Below, in pieces: positions 33,027 through 41,517 of a stretch of 45,719 bases of DNA (positions are counted from its first letter, which is position 1; each line of letters begins with the position of its first letter). Below the pieces are notes generated by a model that saw only the letters and a program-made list of their open reading frames with translations, did not search any database and was not told the DNA's origin. The stretch is taken from positions 1 to 45,719 of the forward strand of contig NZ_FRDJ01000012.1 in assembly GCF_900143265.1 (NCBI RefSeq), written 5' to 3'. Source of the DNA: Fervidobacterium gondwanense DSM 13020. Its GTDB lineage: Bacteria; Thermotogota; Thermotogae; Thermotogales; Fervidobacteriaceae. The position numbers and the translations under genes are program-made.

Positions 33027-33673
33027 GCACAGCGAACAAGCAACTTATTGGTAGCACCTCTTGGGTCATACCTGGAACATACTACGAGAATGCAAGGATT
33101 TTGGCACATTTAGTTGACTTTGTTGAACTGTTGGTCTATACATGGGACGATGAAACCAAGGAGCTTTTAGAAAAGGAAGCTAAATATTTAGCAAAACTAA
33201 CCGGGAAGTATGGTCTGAAATATACTGTCCACTTGCCAACAAACAATGTAGAAAACATGATTAGTGCTTACAATTTTCTGAGGAAATCAGATTTGGAAAT
33301 TCTGAATTATGTAGTGCATCCAATAGATGGCATAAGTGAGTTTATTAAAGTTGCAAGCAAAGATGTTTCGGTTGAGAACTTGAAGGAAAAGGTCTTGCCC
33401 TACGAAAAGATGACTTTTGATGTTGGGCACCATTTTCTTGGTGAAAGATTCCCAATGGAGTTGATTGATAAAATAAACGAAATTCACATGATGGGTGTGC
33501 ACAGTGGAAAAGACCACGAAAAGCTTGATAAAAAAACGCTTGAAGATGTTATCAACTTTTTAGGAAGAAGGAGAATCTCTGAAATCAGTCTTATATGCTT
33601 TGAGATTTTCAATTTAGATGACTTAATAGACTCTATAACACTATTTGAGCGAACTGTTCTTAAAACAAAATAG
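33023..33673 (+). CDS. TIM-barrel protein, candidate cobamide-remodelling phosphodiesterase CbiR
   Basis: 216 residues of the xylose-isomerase/AP-endonuclease-2 barrel type. Metal-ligand candidates occur in barrel order: YTVHLPTNN near 72, NYVVHPIDG near 95, MTFDVGHHFLG near 133, EIHMMGVHSGKDHEK near 154 and SLICFEIFN near 192. CbiR, described from Akkermansia, is a cobamide phosphodiesterase in this superfamily found beside cob genes; it cuts off the lower ligand so that cobU/cobS can rebuild the molecule. Location between cobU (overlapping ATGA) and cobS strongly supports that role, but sequence identity could not be checked. Confidence 0.65.
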   Translation: MSTANKQLIGSTSWVIPGTYYENARILAHLVDFVELLVYTWDDETKELLEKEAKYLAKLTGKYGLKYTVHLPTNNVENMISAYNFLRKSDLEILNYVVHPIDGISEFIKVASKDVSVENLKEKVLPYEKMTFDVGHHFLGERFPMELIDKINEIHMMGVHSGKDHEKLDKKTLEDVINFLGRRRISEISLICFEIFNLDDLIDSITLFERTVLKTK

Positions 33674-33693
33674 CTGCAGGGGGCAATCTTCTC

Positions 33694-34428
33694 ATGGTGT
33701 TCGTGAGAGAGTTTATGATAGCTTTGAGCTTTATATCTCGTATACCCGTTAACATGAAGGGATATCAGTTAGACGCTGGAGATATTCGGAAAGTACCAAA
33801 ATATTTCTCTATTGTTGGATACCTCATTGGAAGTATCTATCTATCGGGGGCGACATTAAGCAGGCTTATTCCCAACGTAGGTGGAAGTTTATTAGTCAAA
33901 GTAATTTCAATTGCAGCAGGTTTTTATCTTTTCGATCTTTTTCACTTTGATGGACTTCTCGACATGTTCGACGGTTTTTTGAACCAGTCGAATGCTGAAA
34001 GAAGACTCGAAATAATGTCGAAAGGAAATGTTGGACCTTTTGCTGTTTTTTATGGCACGTTATACGTTATCGTCTTTTATCAACTATTTTCTCTTGTTCC
34101 ACCATACGCTCTGTTATTTTCTTCTGTCTTTGGACGATTAACGATGACTCTTTTAATTCTTTTCTCTAAACCTGCAAAGAACAAAGGGCTTGGTGCATTA
34201 CTTTATCCAACGAGCAAAAGAAATCTCGTTGGAATCCTATTTACGCTTCCTTTAATTTTTTTGAGCTACGTGGGATACGTTTTGTCATTGTTAATTGCTA
34301 TCAGTGTAGCAATCGTGGTTAATTCAATATCCGAAAGAAAAATCGGTGGAGTTACGGGCGATGTCATTGGGGGTACTTGTTTGATTGCACAGTTATTCAT
34401 TTTACTTGCTTTCTCAATTTTTGATTAA
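33694..34428 (+). CDS. cobS: adenosylcobinamide-GDP ribazoletransferase
   Basis: A 244-residue membrane protein with about six helices. FFLFDLFHFDGLLDMFDGF-type sequence is present near 83 (YLFDLFHFDGLLDMFDGFLN, split at the membrane edge), the CobS signature with Mg-binding Asp residues, and GRLTMTLLILFSKPAK and GGVTGDVIGGTCLIAQ complete the family pattern. It joins GDP-cobinamide to alpha-ribazole (phosphate), the last joining step of cobamide synthesis, at the inner membrane. Ribosome site GCAGGGGGC is before ATG at 33694. Confidence 0.93.
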   Translation: MVFVREFMIALSFISRIPVNMKGYQLDAGDIRKVPKYFSIVGYLIGSIYLSGATLSRLIPNVGGSLLVKVISIAAGFYLFDLFHFDGLLDMFDGFLNQSNAERRLEIMSKGNVGPFAVFYGTLYVIVFYQLFSLVPPYALLFSSVFGRLTMTLLILFSKPAKNKGLGALLYPTSKRNLVGILFTLPLIFLSYVGYVLSLLIAISVAIVVNSISERKIGGVTGDVIGGTCLIAQLFILLAFSIFD

Positions 34429-34471
34429 CAAACATAGTGAATAAATTTTCTAACAATGTGGGAGTGCTTAT

Positions 34472-35398
34472 ATGTTCCTTTGGGATAATACAATTGATAA
34501 TGTAATTTCACTAACTATTGCTGTCACATTTGACATAATTTTCGGAGAATATCCAACAGCCATTCATCCGGTTGTATACTTTGGATTTCTAAGTAAGTTT
34601 TTTGACAAGCACACTCAAAGATGCAGTAGCGCTTCCGAAAGATTTGTTTTAGGAATGGTCTCAGAAATTTTCGAAATTTCGTTTTGGCTGAGCATAATAT
34701 TTTTTGTTCTTGGTTTAAGATCTAATTATTACCTTATCTACATAGTACTGTGTTCTTACCTTACTAAATCAACCTTTGCAATTAAGAGCCTTTATACGCA
34801 TGTTGAAAGATGTAATGTAGAAGATGAAAAAATCTTAAGGCAAAATGTTTCCATGATTGTTAGCAGAGATACAAGAAACTTATCAAAGCAGCATCTCTAC
34901 TCGGCAGCACTCGAAAGCTTAGCAGAGAATTTCAATGATTCAGTTGTAGCGCCCATTTTCTATTTTTTGCTATTCGGTTTGCCTGGTGCTGTGGTCTATA
35001 GAATAATTAACACATACGATGCGCTGTTTGGGTACAGAAATCAAACGTATGAATGGTTTGGGAAACTTCCAGCAAGGCTTGATGATGTTGCAAACTACAT
35101 TCCCGCAAGATTAAGTGCACTGATTATTTCACTGTTCAATTTTCGTAATGCTCTCAAATACATCAAGCTCTACGGGAGATTGAAAATAAACGGCACTTAT
35201 CCGATGAGTGCGTTTGCCGGCGTACTGAGCGTTGGATTTGAAAAAATCGGTATGTATAGATTTGAAGGGAAACTTCCAGAAAAGAGTGATTTGAAGCGTG
35301 GATTGAAGCTGTATAAAAACATTTGCTCATTATGGTTATTCATAGTCTTTCTTTCTTATGCAGTGAGAATATTACTCAACGCTGGGGGCGTCATATGA
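34472..35398 (+). CDS. cbiB: adenosylcobinamide-phosphate synthase
   Basis: A 308-residue membrane protein. FDIIFGEYPTAIHPVVYFG near 21 corresponds to the CbiB signature (D-x-x-x-G-[DE]-P-x-x-x-HPV), with IVSRDTRNLS near 130, ALESLAENFNDSVVAPIFYF near 147 and GAVVYRIINTYDALFGYRN near 173. It attaches aminopropanol (phosphate) to cobyric acid. It follows cobS by 43 nt and its stop overlaps the cobD start by ATGA. Confidence 0.93.
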   Translation: MFLWDNTIDNVISLTIAVTFDIIFGEYPTAIHPVVYFGFLSKFFDKHTQRCSSASERFVLGMVSEIFEISFWLSIIFFVLGLRSNYYLIYIVLCSYLTKSTFAIKSLYTHVERCNVEDEKILRQNVSMIVSRDTRNLSKQHLYSAALESLAENFNDSVVAPIFYFLLFGLPGAVVYRIINTYDALFGYRNQTYEWFGKLPARLDDVANYIPARLSALIISLFNFRNALKYIKLYGRLKINGTYPMSAFAGVLSVGFEKIGMYRFEGKLPEKSDLKRGLKLYKNICSLWLFIVFLSYAVRILLNAGGVI

Positions 35399-36420
35399 GC
35401 GTTTTTCATGGTGGAATAAACAAAGAAACTATAATTGATTTTTCAGTTTCAATCAATCCTTTAAAACCCGATTTTTTGAAGGGTATATTTAAACTTGGTG
35501 AGGAGTACTCATCGAAATACACTTATATAGAATGGCTTGAAGAGGATTTTAAAAATGTCTTTGGTGAAGATTGCGAAATCTTCGCCGGAGCTACTGAGGT
35601 TTTGCAAATTATCGGCTTCAAATCGCTTGAAGATGCTGAGGTAATCATTCCAACTCCAAATTACGGAGAATACGAACGCGTTGCACAATTTAATGAAAAC
35701 AAAATATATAAAGTTAGTATAGTCGATTTTGACAACCGTCGATTAGATTACGAACGAATCCTTCGGCTGTCAAAAAAGATTAGAACAAAGAGTAGAAAAA
35801 AGATGTATGTCATGTTGAGCAACCCGAACAATCCAACGGGCATTTATGCAGAACTCGATGATTTAGTTCGGGAATTAGAAAACTATGGTGTGACATGCAT
35901 AATTGATGAATCCTTTATAGACTTTGTATCCGAAGAGTTAAAGGGAAAATATAATTTAGACAACTTTGAAAATGTTATTCGTATAAGAACATTTACGAAA
36001 ATTCTCGGGTATCCGGGAATAAGGATTGGATATGCCAAAAGCAAGAAATTTTCTGAATTTCTTAAACAATACCGAAGTCCGTGGGGCGTTGGTTCTCTTG
36101 GTTACCTTGCAATTCAAGAGATTATTAAGAATTACAGCAAATTCCTTGAATTCAAGGTATTAACCCAGAGATATATCTCTCAAGAACGTGAACGGTTTCA
36201 AAGGTACGCTTACTTTCCTTCAAGTGTAAACTACTTTGTTATTAAGGTTGGAAACAGCTTTGATAATACCAAAGAGTTTTTGAATTTCATCAACAATAAT
36301 GGAATGCACGTGCGGACTATGTACGATTTTGGAATGGAATCTTTTGTAAGGATCGGACTAAAGAACGCTAATGAAAATGCAAAACTAATTCAAAAACTTG
36401 TGGAATGTAGAAAAGAATGA
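35395..36420 (+). CDS. cobD: CobD-like threonine-phosphate decarboxylase (class II-type aminotransferase fold)
   Basis: 341 residues from ATG 35395, which overlaps the cbiB stop and follows GGGGGCG. It begins VFHGGINKETIIDFSVSINP, as CobD proteins do (HGG then DFS.N.NP). LSNPNNPTG near 142, CIIDESFIDF near 168 and TFTKILGYPGIRIGY near 200, with the PLP Lys and the phosphate-binding Arg, follow. It makes aminopropanol phosphate from threonine phosphate for CbiB. An in-frame earlier ATG at 35323 lies inside cbiB and is unlikely. Related histidinol-phosphate aminotransferase activity is the alternative, disfavoured by context. Confidence 0.88.
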   Translation: MSVFHGGINKETIIDFSVSINPLKPDFLKGIFKLGEEYSSKYTYIEWLEEDFKNVFGEDCEIFAGATEVLQIIGFKSLEDAEVIIPTPNYGEYERVAQFNENKIYKVSIVDFDNRRLDYERILRLSKKIRTKSRKKMYVMLSNPNNPTGIYAELDDLVRELENYGVTCIIDESFIDFVSEELKGKYNLDNFENVIRIRTFTKILGYPGIRIGYAKSKKFSEFLKQYRSPWGVGSLGYLAIQEIIKNYSKFLEFKVLTQRYISQERERFQRYAYFPSSVNYFVIKVGNSFDNTKEFLNFINNNGMHVRTMYDFGMESFVRIGLKNANENAKLIQKLVECRKE

Positions 36421-36431
36421 TGGGAGGCATA

Positions 36432-36944
36432 ATGATGGGGTTTGTGCATGTTTATACAGGTAATGGTAAAGGTAAGACAACAGCAGCATTTGGCCAGGCA
36501 CTTAGAGCCGCATGTGCAGGTATGAATGTTTTTATCGGGCAATTTATAAAGGGTATGAAATACACCGAACTTGACGTAGAAAGATATATCCCAAACATTA
36601 CTATCGAACAGTTCGGACGAGATTGCTTTATCAAAAGAAATCCTGATAAAATCGATATAGAACTTGCTCAAAAAGGGTTTGAAAAAGTAAAAAATTTCAT
36701 TCTCAATGGAACATACGATTTAGTTATTCTTGACGAGTTAAACGTAGCAATTTATTATGGTCTCATCCCAGTTAGCCAAGTGCTTGAACTGTTGGAAAAA
36801 CGCGATAAAGACGTCGAGATTATAATTACGGGAAGATATGCTCCAAATGAACTTTTGGAATACGCTGATCTGGTTACTCAGATGAGAGAGGTTAAGCATT
36901 ATTATACAAAAGGTATCATGGCAAGGAAAGGTATAGAATTTTAA
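36432..36944 (+). CDS. cobA: cob(I)alamin adenosyltransferase (CobA/BtuR type)
   Basis: About 170 residues. GFVHVYTGNGKGKTTAAFGQ at the start carries the P-loop for ATP; GQFIKGMKYTELDVE, YDLVILDELNVAIYYGL and ITGRYAPNELLEYADLVTQM are the remaining CobA signatures. It transfers the adenosyl group to reduced corrinoids. ATG 36432 or 36435 fits the GGGAGG at 36422-36427; ATG 36417 overlaps the cobD stop. It ends the B12 operon; no hairpin terminator was seen in the AT-rich stretch after it. Confidence 0.92.
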   Translation: MMGFVHVYTGNGKGKTTAAFGQALRAACAGMNVFIGQFIKGMKYTELDVERYIPNITIEQFGRDCFIKRNPDKIDIELAQKGFEKVKNFILNGTYDLVILDELNVAIYYGLIPVSQVLELLEKRDKDVEIIITGRYAPNELLEYADLVTQMREVKHYYTKGIMARKGIEF

Positions 36945-36987
36945 TACAAACAGACCAAATTCTTGATTTTTTCAATTTCTTAAATGC

Positions 36988-37015
36988 TTGACTTTTTCTA
37001 AAAGTGTATTATTAT
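36988..37015 (+). promoter_or_regulatory. promoter of the TPP-riboswitch operon
   Basis: TTGACT (36988-36993), 16-nt spacer, TATTAT (37010-37015), about 23 nt before the aptamer. Confidence 0.7.
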
Positions 37016-37037
37016 CAAATTAGAAAAGTGAATAATT

Positions 37038-37135
37038 TCCCGAAGGGGAGCTCCATACAGCGGGGCTGAGAGGAAGGAGGCAATCCTTCGACCCTATGAA
37101 CCTGATCCGGGTAATACCGGCGGAGGGATTCGGGA
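37038..37135 (+). promoter_or_regulatory. TPP riboswitch (THI element)
   Basis: The closing stem is TCCCGAA (37038-37044) with TTCGGGA (37129-37135). The core GGGGAGC, GCGGGGCTGAGAGG, ACCCTATGAACCTGATCC and GGGTAATACCGGCGGAGGGA is an almost perfect thi-box. It binds thiamine pyrophosphate and should switch off the thi4-thiC-thiDN transcript through the terminator behind it. Confidence 0.97.
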
Positions 37136-37178
37136 GAAAGATTCTAAAGAATTTTAATTAGTGTAAAAAAAGCAGAAT

Positions 37179-37218
37179 GGGTCCCTCCGAAGAATTTCGG
37201 AGGGACTTTCTTTATTTT
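37179..37218 (+). terminator. TPP-riboswitch terminator
   Basis: GTCCCTCCGAA (37181-37191) and TTCGGAGGGAC (37196-37206) form an 11-bp stem with a 4-nt loop, followed by TTTCTTTATTTT. The 5' arm (CCCTCCG) can also pair with CGGAGGG at the 3' side of the aptamer (37121-37127), giving a plausible anti-terminator when TPP is absent. Confidence 0.88.
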
Positions 37219-37244
37219 CAAACAAACTAAGGGAGGTTACTGAT

Positions 37245-38063
37245 ATGTTGAAGGAATTAAGCAGCAAAAAAGATTATCGAATTTCAGAGCTCATTGTGGA
37301 AAGGTATTTTCAGAAATTAAAAGCAAACCTCGAGGTAGACGTTGCTATTGCAGGTGCGGGACCAAGCGCGTTAGCACTCGCTATCGAACTGTCTAAAGCG
37401 GGGAAGAAAGTTGCAATCTTTGAAGCCAAGAACGAGCCCGGCGGTGGAATTTGGGGTGGCGGAATGATGTTCAACGAATTGGTTTTAGAAAGCGAGTTAG
37501 AGGGTTTTCTCAAAGAGTATTCTATAAAATATGTCAAGCACGGCGATTTGATAACCGTTGATTCCGTGCACTTTGCGTCCGCACTGCTGTATCATGCAAC
37601 CCTTAACGGCGCTGTTCTTTTCAATAACGTTTTTGTCGAAGATTTGGTCATGTACGATAAACGCGTTTGTGGTGTGGTTATAAACTGGCTTCCAACAGTC
37701 AAAGAAAGGCTTCATGTCGATCCGATTACCGTTGTTGCTAAATTCACCGTAGACGGTACCGGGCATCCGGCTAATCTTGTTAGGTTACTATCAAAACGCG
37801 GGATTATGATGAGTGTCACAGGTTCAACGGAAAATCTTTGCAGCTGTGGTACTGTCGATTACGAATTTCCAATGGATGCAGAAAATGGTGAAAAGTTCGT
37901 TGTTGAAAATACAAGAGAGATTTATCCCGGACTTTACGTGATGGGAATGGCTGCCGTGAGCGTTGGTGGTGGACCAAGAATGGGACCAATATTCGGAGGG
38001 ATGATTTTTTCAGGTATCCGTGCAGCAGAGTTAATATTGTCTGAATTGAAAAGGTTGGACTAA
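37245..38063 (+). CDS. thi4: thiazole synthase Thi4, sulfide-dependent type
   Basis: 272 residues. A Rossmann dinucleotide motif AIAGAGPSALALAIELSKAG lies near 34, followed by NEPGGGIWGGGMMF and, at the C-terminus, GMAAVSVGGGPRMGPIFGGM. Thi4 converts NAD and glycine into the ADP-thiazole moiety. At the position of the yeast sulfur-donating Cys205, the sequence reads RLHVDP, with His at about residue 157, as in archaeal enzymes that use free sulfide catalytically and are not consumed. AGGGAGG precedes ATG. First gene of the TPP-controlled operon. Confidence 0.92.
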   Translation: MLKELSSKKDYRISELIVERYFQKLKANLEVDVAIAGAGPSALALAIELSKAGKKVAIFEAKNEPGGGIWGGGMMFNELVLESELEGFLKEYSIKYVKHGDLITVDSVHFASALLYHATLNGAVLFNNVFVEDLVMYDKRVCGVVINWLPTVKERLHVDPITVVAKFTVDGTGHPANLVRLLSKRGIMMSVTGSTENLCSCGTVDYEFPMDAENGEKFVVENTREIYPGLYVMGMAAVSVGGGPRMGPIFGGMIFSGIRAAELILSELKRLD

Positions 38064-38093
38064 GAATTTGACTAAGAAAAGGTGGTGAAGAAC

Positions 38094-39377
38094 ATGCCTA
38101 CTCAAATGCAAAATGCTATAAATGGTATAGTTACAGATGAAATTAGAAAGTGTGCCGAAAACGAGGGACTTTCCGTTGAATATGTTTTGAAAAAACTTTC
38201 AGAAGGAAAGGCAGTTATTCCAAAAAACAAGCTTCATAACGTTTCCAAACCAATGATAGTTGGAGAAGACTTTTCTGTAAAGGTTAATGCAAATATAGGA
38301 ACTTCTGCGGGATACTCGTCCTTAGAAGAAGAACTGAGAAAGCTTGAAATCGCAATTTCAGCAGGTACTGATGCTGTTATGACGCTCTCTACTTGGGGAG
38401 ACCTTTCAAAGATTCGGCAAACAATTGTTGAACATTCTCCAGTTCCTGTTGGTTCTGTTCCGATATACGATTCTGCGGTCAAAGCATACGAAAGTTGTAA
38501 GAACGTGGTAGATTTTACGGAAAAAGATTTTATTGATATGGTATACGCTCATGCCAAGGATGGTATAGATTTTATGACAATCCACGTTGGCATAACACAA
38601 AATGTTTTAGAAAAACTCAAGAAGAGCAAAAGAGTACTAAGAATAGTTAGCCGTGGGGGATCTATCATTGCTGGTTGGATGATACAAAATAGAAAGGAAA
38701 ACCCATTTTACGAACATTTTGACGAGATTCTGGACATCGCTGCGGAGTTTGATGTAACTCTTAGTCTTGGCGATGGTATGAGACCAGGAACTGTGGTAGA
38801 TGCAACTGACCCTCAACAGCTTGAGGAATTATTTGTTATGGCAGAGTTGGTTGACATGGCAAGAAAAAAAGGTGTCCAGGTTATGCTCGAAGGACCTGGT
38901 CATGTGCCTCTAAATGAAATCGAAATGAATGTCAAACTGATGAAGAAAATTGGTAAAGGTGCTCCTGTATTCTTGCTTGGTCCACTTCCAACAGATAGAG
39001 GCGTTGGACACGACCACATAGTCAGTGCAGTAGGCGCTGCTTTAGCCGCTTATCATGGCTGTGATTTCATTTGCTACGTAACACCAGCAGAACACGTTGC
39101 TTTGCCTGACGAAAATGATGTAAAGTATGGCGTGATCGCTTCAAGAATAGCTGCAGTAATTGCAGATGTTGCGAAGGGAAATAAGAAGGCATTGGAACTT
39201 GAATACAATATGGCACTTGCCAGAGCAAACTTTGACTGGAATAAGATGTTTGAAATTGCGATACACCCAGAAGATGCAAAGAAAAAACTTGAAAGTAGAC
39301 CATATGAGTCTGATGGTTGTTCAATGTGTGGACCGTTTTGTGCAATAAAGATAACAAAAGAATTTGCGAATCAGTAA
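38094..39377 (+). CDS. thiC: phosphomethylpyrimidine synthase
   Basis: About 427 residues. [14 protein letters not shown] and [15 protein letters not shown] are N-terminal ThiC motifs; [47 protein letters not shown] and [12 protein letters not shown] complete the barrel. The C-terminal radical-SAM cluster ligands are C-S-M-C-G-P-F-C, that is CX2CX3C as written here. The enzyme rearranges aminoimidazole ribotide into HMP phosphate. ATG 38094 is used, 8 nt after AAGGTGG; GTG at 38082 overlaps that site. Follows thi4 by 30 nt. Confidence 0.94.
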   Translation: MPTQMQNAINGIVTDEIRKCAENEGLSVEYVLKKLSEGKAVIPKNKLHNVSKPMIVGEDFSVKVNANIGTSAGYSSLEEELRKLEIAISAGTDAVMTLSTWGDLSKIRQTIVEHSPVPVGSVPIYDSAVKAYESCKNVVDFTEKDFIDMVYAHAKDGIDFMTIHVGITQNVLEKLKKSKRVLRIVSRGGSIIAGWMIQNRKENPFYEHFDEILDIAAEFDVTLSLGDGMRPGTVVDATDPQQLEELFVMAELVDMARKKGVQVMLEGPGHVPLNEIEMNVKLMKKIGKGAPVFLLGPLPTDRGVGHDHIVSAVGAALAAYHGCDFICYVTPAEHVALPDENDVKYGVIASRIAAVIADVAKGNKKALELEYNMALARANFDWNKMFEIAIHPEDAKKKLESRPYESDGCSMCGPFCAIKITKEFANQ

Positions 39378-39398
39378 AGAAAAGAGGTAGTGGGCTTA

Positions 39399-40175
39399 TT
39401 GAAGAAGAAAATGAAAAGAAAATGTATATCTACAAGCTTGATCAGGGCGAATAAAGAATTGATTTACACGTTGCCATATGCGAAGCACTACGAGCTCACA
39501 TTTTTCAAAAGTGAGGATATAGAAATCATCCAAAGATTCTTGAATGAACGTAACTCAACATTTGGTATACATGCACCATTTATATTCCGGTACAAAGAAA
39601 TTCACCCAAATCCAACTTCTCTAAATGATGAACTAAGAGATGATACATTCAAGAAGAATATCGAATGTGCTCATCTTGCGAAAAACATGGGAGCGCAATA
39701 CATTGTCATCCATTATCCAAACGCAATGCAAAAAGAAGACTGGAGAGCCGAGAAAAAGGTTGTAGATAGTTCCACTAAACACTTAACCGAGCTGAGAGAG
39801 ATTATAGACATTCGGATTGAGAACGTATACTTCAACGATAGCTTCCACTCAGCAGAAGATTTTTCATGGTTGCTTAAAGAGTCAAACGCTACACTTTGCT
39901 TAGATATAGGGCACTTGCTCTTAGATAGTGAACAGTACGAATTTGATGTTGTTAAGTTTATAGACACTCTCGAAGAGTATATTTCAGAAGTTCATATATA
40001 CTATGCTGATATTGAAACATACCAAAAATGCCACCATGCACCGTGGGGGGATTCAAAAGAATTTCTAAGACTTCTCGACAGAATAAGGTACTTAGACTGT
40101 GATTTCACAATAGAGGCTTCAAATGATTGCAAATCTGGACTCGAGAAACTTTTCGAATACTGGGAGGGATTATGA
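39399..40175 (+). CDS. xylose-isomerase-like TIM-barrel protein in thiamine operon, function unknown
   Basis: About 258 residues with a basic start. Barrel-end motifs: FGIHAPFIF near 48, YIVIHYPNAM near 100, IRIENVYFND near 140, TLCLDIGHLLLD near 165, EVHIYYADI near 194 and DFTIEASND near 236, giving the His/Glu/Asp/His/Glu metal set of PF01261 enzymes. The layout parallels the CbiR-like protein at 33023 (HxP, D[VI]GH, [IV]H, late Glu). It lies 21 nt after thiC and its stop overlaps thiD-thiN, so a thiamine-related isomerase or phosphodiesterase role is inferred. TTG 39399 is chosen behind AAGAGG; GTG 39390 is possible. Confidence 0.65.
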   Translation: MKKKMKRKCISTSLIRANKELIYTLPYAKHYELTFFKSEDIEIIQRFLNERNSTFGIHAPFIFRYKEIHPNPTSLNDELRDDTFKKNIECAHLAKNMGAQYIVIHYPNAMQKEDWRAEKKVVDSSTKHLTELREIIDIRIENVYFNDSFHSAEDFSWLLKESNATLCLDIGHLLLDSEQYEFDVVKFIDTLEEYISEVHIYYADIETYQKCHHAPWGDSKEFLRLLDRIRYLDCDFTIEASNDCKSGLEKLFEYWEGL

Positions 40176-41425
40176 TGTTCTTAGTCATATCCGGCTTTGA
40201 CCCTTCTGCTGGGGCTGGTATTTTACAAGATATTAAATCACTCTCATTACTTGGGATTACAGCATTCGGAGTTGTCAGTTGTCACACAGTGCAAAATTCA
40301 GAAAGGGTGTATTCTGTCACATTCAGAAAATGGGAAGAGATTGATAGAGAGCTTTCTGTTCTGCCTGAACCGGAAGTTGTAAAAATTGGGCTTATCTCTC
40401 CGGAGTTTGTCAGACTTATAAGAGAGAAGTTTCCCAATTCAAAGATAGTATGGAACATCATTCTTAGTTCAAGCTCTGGTTATTTCTTTGAGTCAGAAGA
40501 AGTTGTCAAGGAGCATTTAAAATACGCTGACTATATAATACTAAACAACATTGAAGCTCAAAAGCTTAATTTGTCGTTCGAAGGTGGAAATGAAAAATAC
40601 ATAATAACATTCGGACACTCAGAAGATGATTGTGAGAAAATTAAACTCTTTTATTCTGGTAGATATTTTGAGGAGGAAAAAGTAATTGTTGATGGTAATT
40701 CTCAATTTCATGGCACAGGCTGTGCTTTTAGCAGTCTATTCGCAGGTTTTTTGTATCTTAAATATCCGGTTGAAACGGCTATCAATGAATCAATGAAAGT
40801 TATGAATAAGATACTTAGCCGGAGTGCACAATCAGGATATCCAAAACAAGTCCAAAGCGAAAAACTCTCGAGGGAATGGATGAAGTACGAAATTTTGGAA
40901 GAACTCGAAGCTGTTGTAAAAGAAGTCGAAGAAATAGGAAGTAAGACCGTACCTGAAGTTGGGCAGAATATTTCTTATGCTCTCCCATGGTCTAAAAGTG
41001 AATACGAAGTTGCTAAGTTTCCTGGCAGAATACGTTTAAAAGAAGGGAAACCAACATTTGTTTCAGGACCTTCATTCAAGGATAAGTCTCATACTGCAAG
41101 GATGGTTTTGACAATTAAGGAATTTGCTCCGCACATTAGATGTGCGAGCAATATAAGGTACGAACCGAAATATATCGAAAATGCTCTCAGAGCTGGTCTC
41201 AATGTCTTCAAATATGACAGAAATAGCGAACCTGAAGAAGTGAGAAATGAAGACGGAAAATCGATGCAGCATATGATAAAAAGTGCTATCGAAGCATTAG
41301 GGAAAGTTCCTGACATAATTTACGATGAAGGTTGGTATGGAAAGGAAGCGATGATAAGAATTTTTGGAAGAAACCCAAAGGATGTTATTCATAAGATTAT
41401 GAAAATGCTATGTCATGATCAATGA
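40172..41425 (+). CDS. ThiD-ThiN fusion: HMP(-P) kinase and thiamine-phosphate synthase
   Basis: About 417 residues. The N-terminal ~240 are ThiD-like: SGFDPSAGAGILQDIKSL near 6, then VVSCHTVQN, and VDGNSQFHGTGCAFSS near 171 with the kinase anion hole. The C-terminal ~170 are ThiN: VPEVGQNISYALPWSKSEYE, FPGRIRL, GPSFKDKSHTARMVL and PDIIYDEGWYGKEAMIRIFG. ThiN replaces ThiE in joining HMP-PP to the thiazole. The start overlaps the previous stop (ATGA) behind GGGAGG. The usual WDPV-type region of ThiD is degenerate (IVWNIIL), which may be worth testing. Terminator follows. Confidence 0.9.
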   Translation: MMFLVISGFDPSAGAGILQDIKSLSLLGITAFGVVSCHTVQNSERVYSVTFRKWEEIDRELSVLPEPEVVKIGLISPEFVRLIREKFPNSKIVWNIILSSSSGYFFESEEVVKEHLKYADYIILNNIEAQKLNLSFEGGNEKYIITFGHSEDDCEKIKLFYSGRYFEEEKVIVDGNSQFHGTGCAFSSLFAGFLYLKYPVETAINESMKVMNKILSRSAQSGYPKQVQSEKLSREWMKYEILEELEAVVKEVEEIGSKTVPEVGQNISYALPWSKSEYEVAKFPGRIRLKEGKPTFVSGPSFKDKSHTARMVLTIKEFAPHIRCASNIRYEPKYIENALRAGLNVFKYDRNSEPEEVRNEDGKSMQHMIKSAIEALGKVPDIIYDEGWYGKEAMIRIFGRNPKDVIHKIMKMLCHDQ

Positions 41426-41489
41426 GTAAATTTGGAAAATTAAAATGACTAATATTGACAGAAACAATAGTAATAATGATTTTCTTGCT

Positions 41490-41517
41490 AAATCCCCTCC
41501 GAGAGGGGAGGGGATTT
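41490..41517. terminator. bidirectional terminator between thi and rib operons
   Basis: AAATCCCCTCC (41490-41500) and GGAGGGGATTT (41507-41517) form an 11-bp stem. It lies between the convergent thiD-thiN and ribH genes and abuts the ribH stop. The T tracts are short on both sides. Confidence 0.75.

Noticed and set aside
33023-33673. Endonuclease IV (AP endonuclease)
   Set aside because: The fold is shared, but the protein is too short, the DNA-repair signature motifs are absent, and it is locked by overlaps into a cobamide operon.
35323-35394. Upstream ATG for cobD at 35323
   Set aside because: It lies 72 nt inside cbiB without a ribosome site; ATG 35395 has GGGGGCG and the classic ATGA overlap, and gives the family-typical N-terminus.
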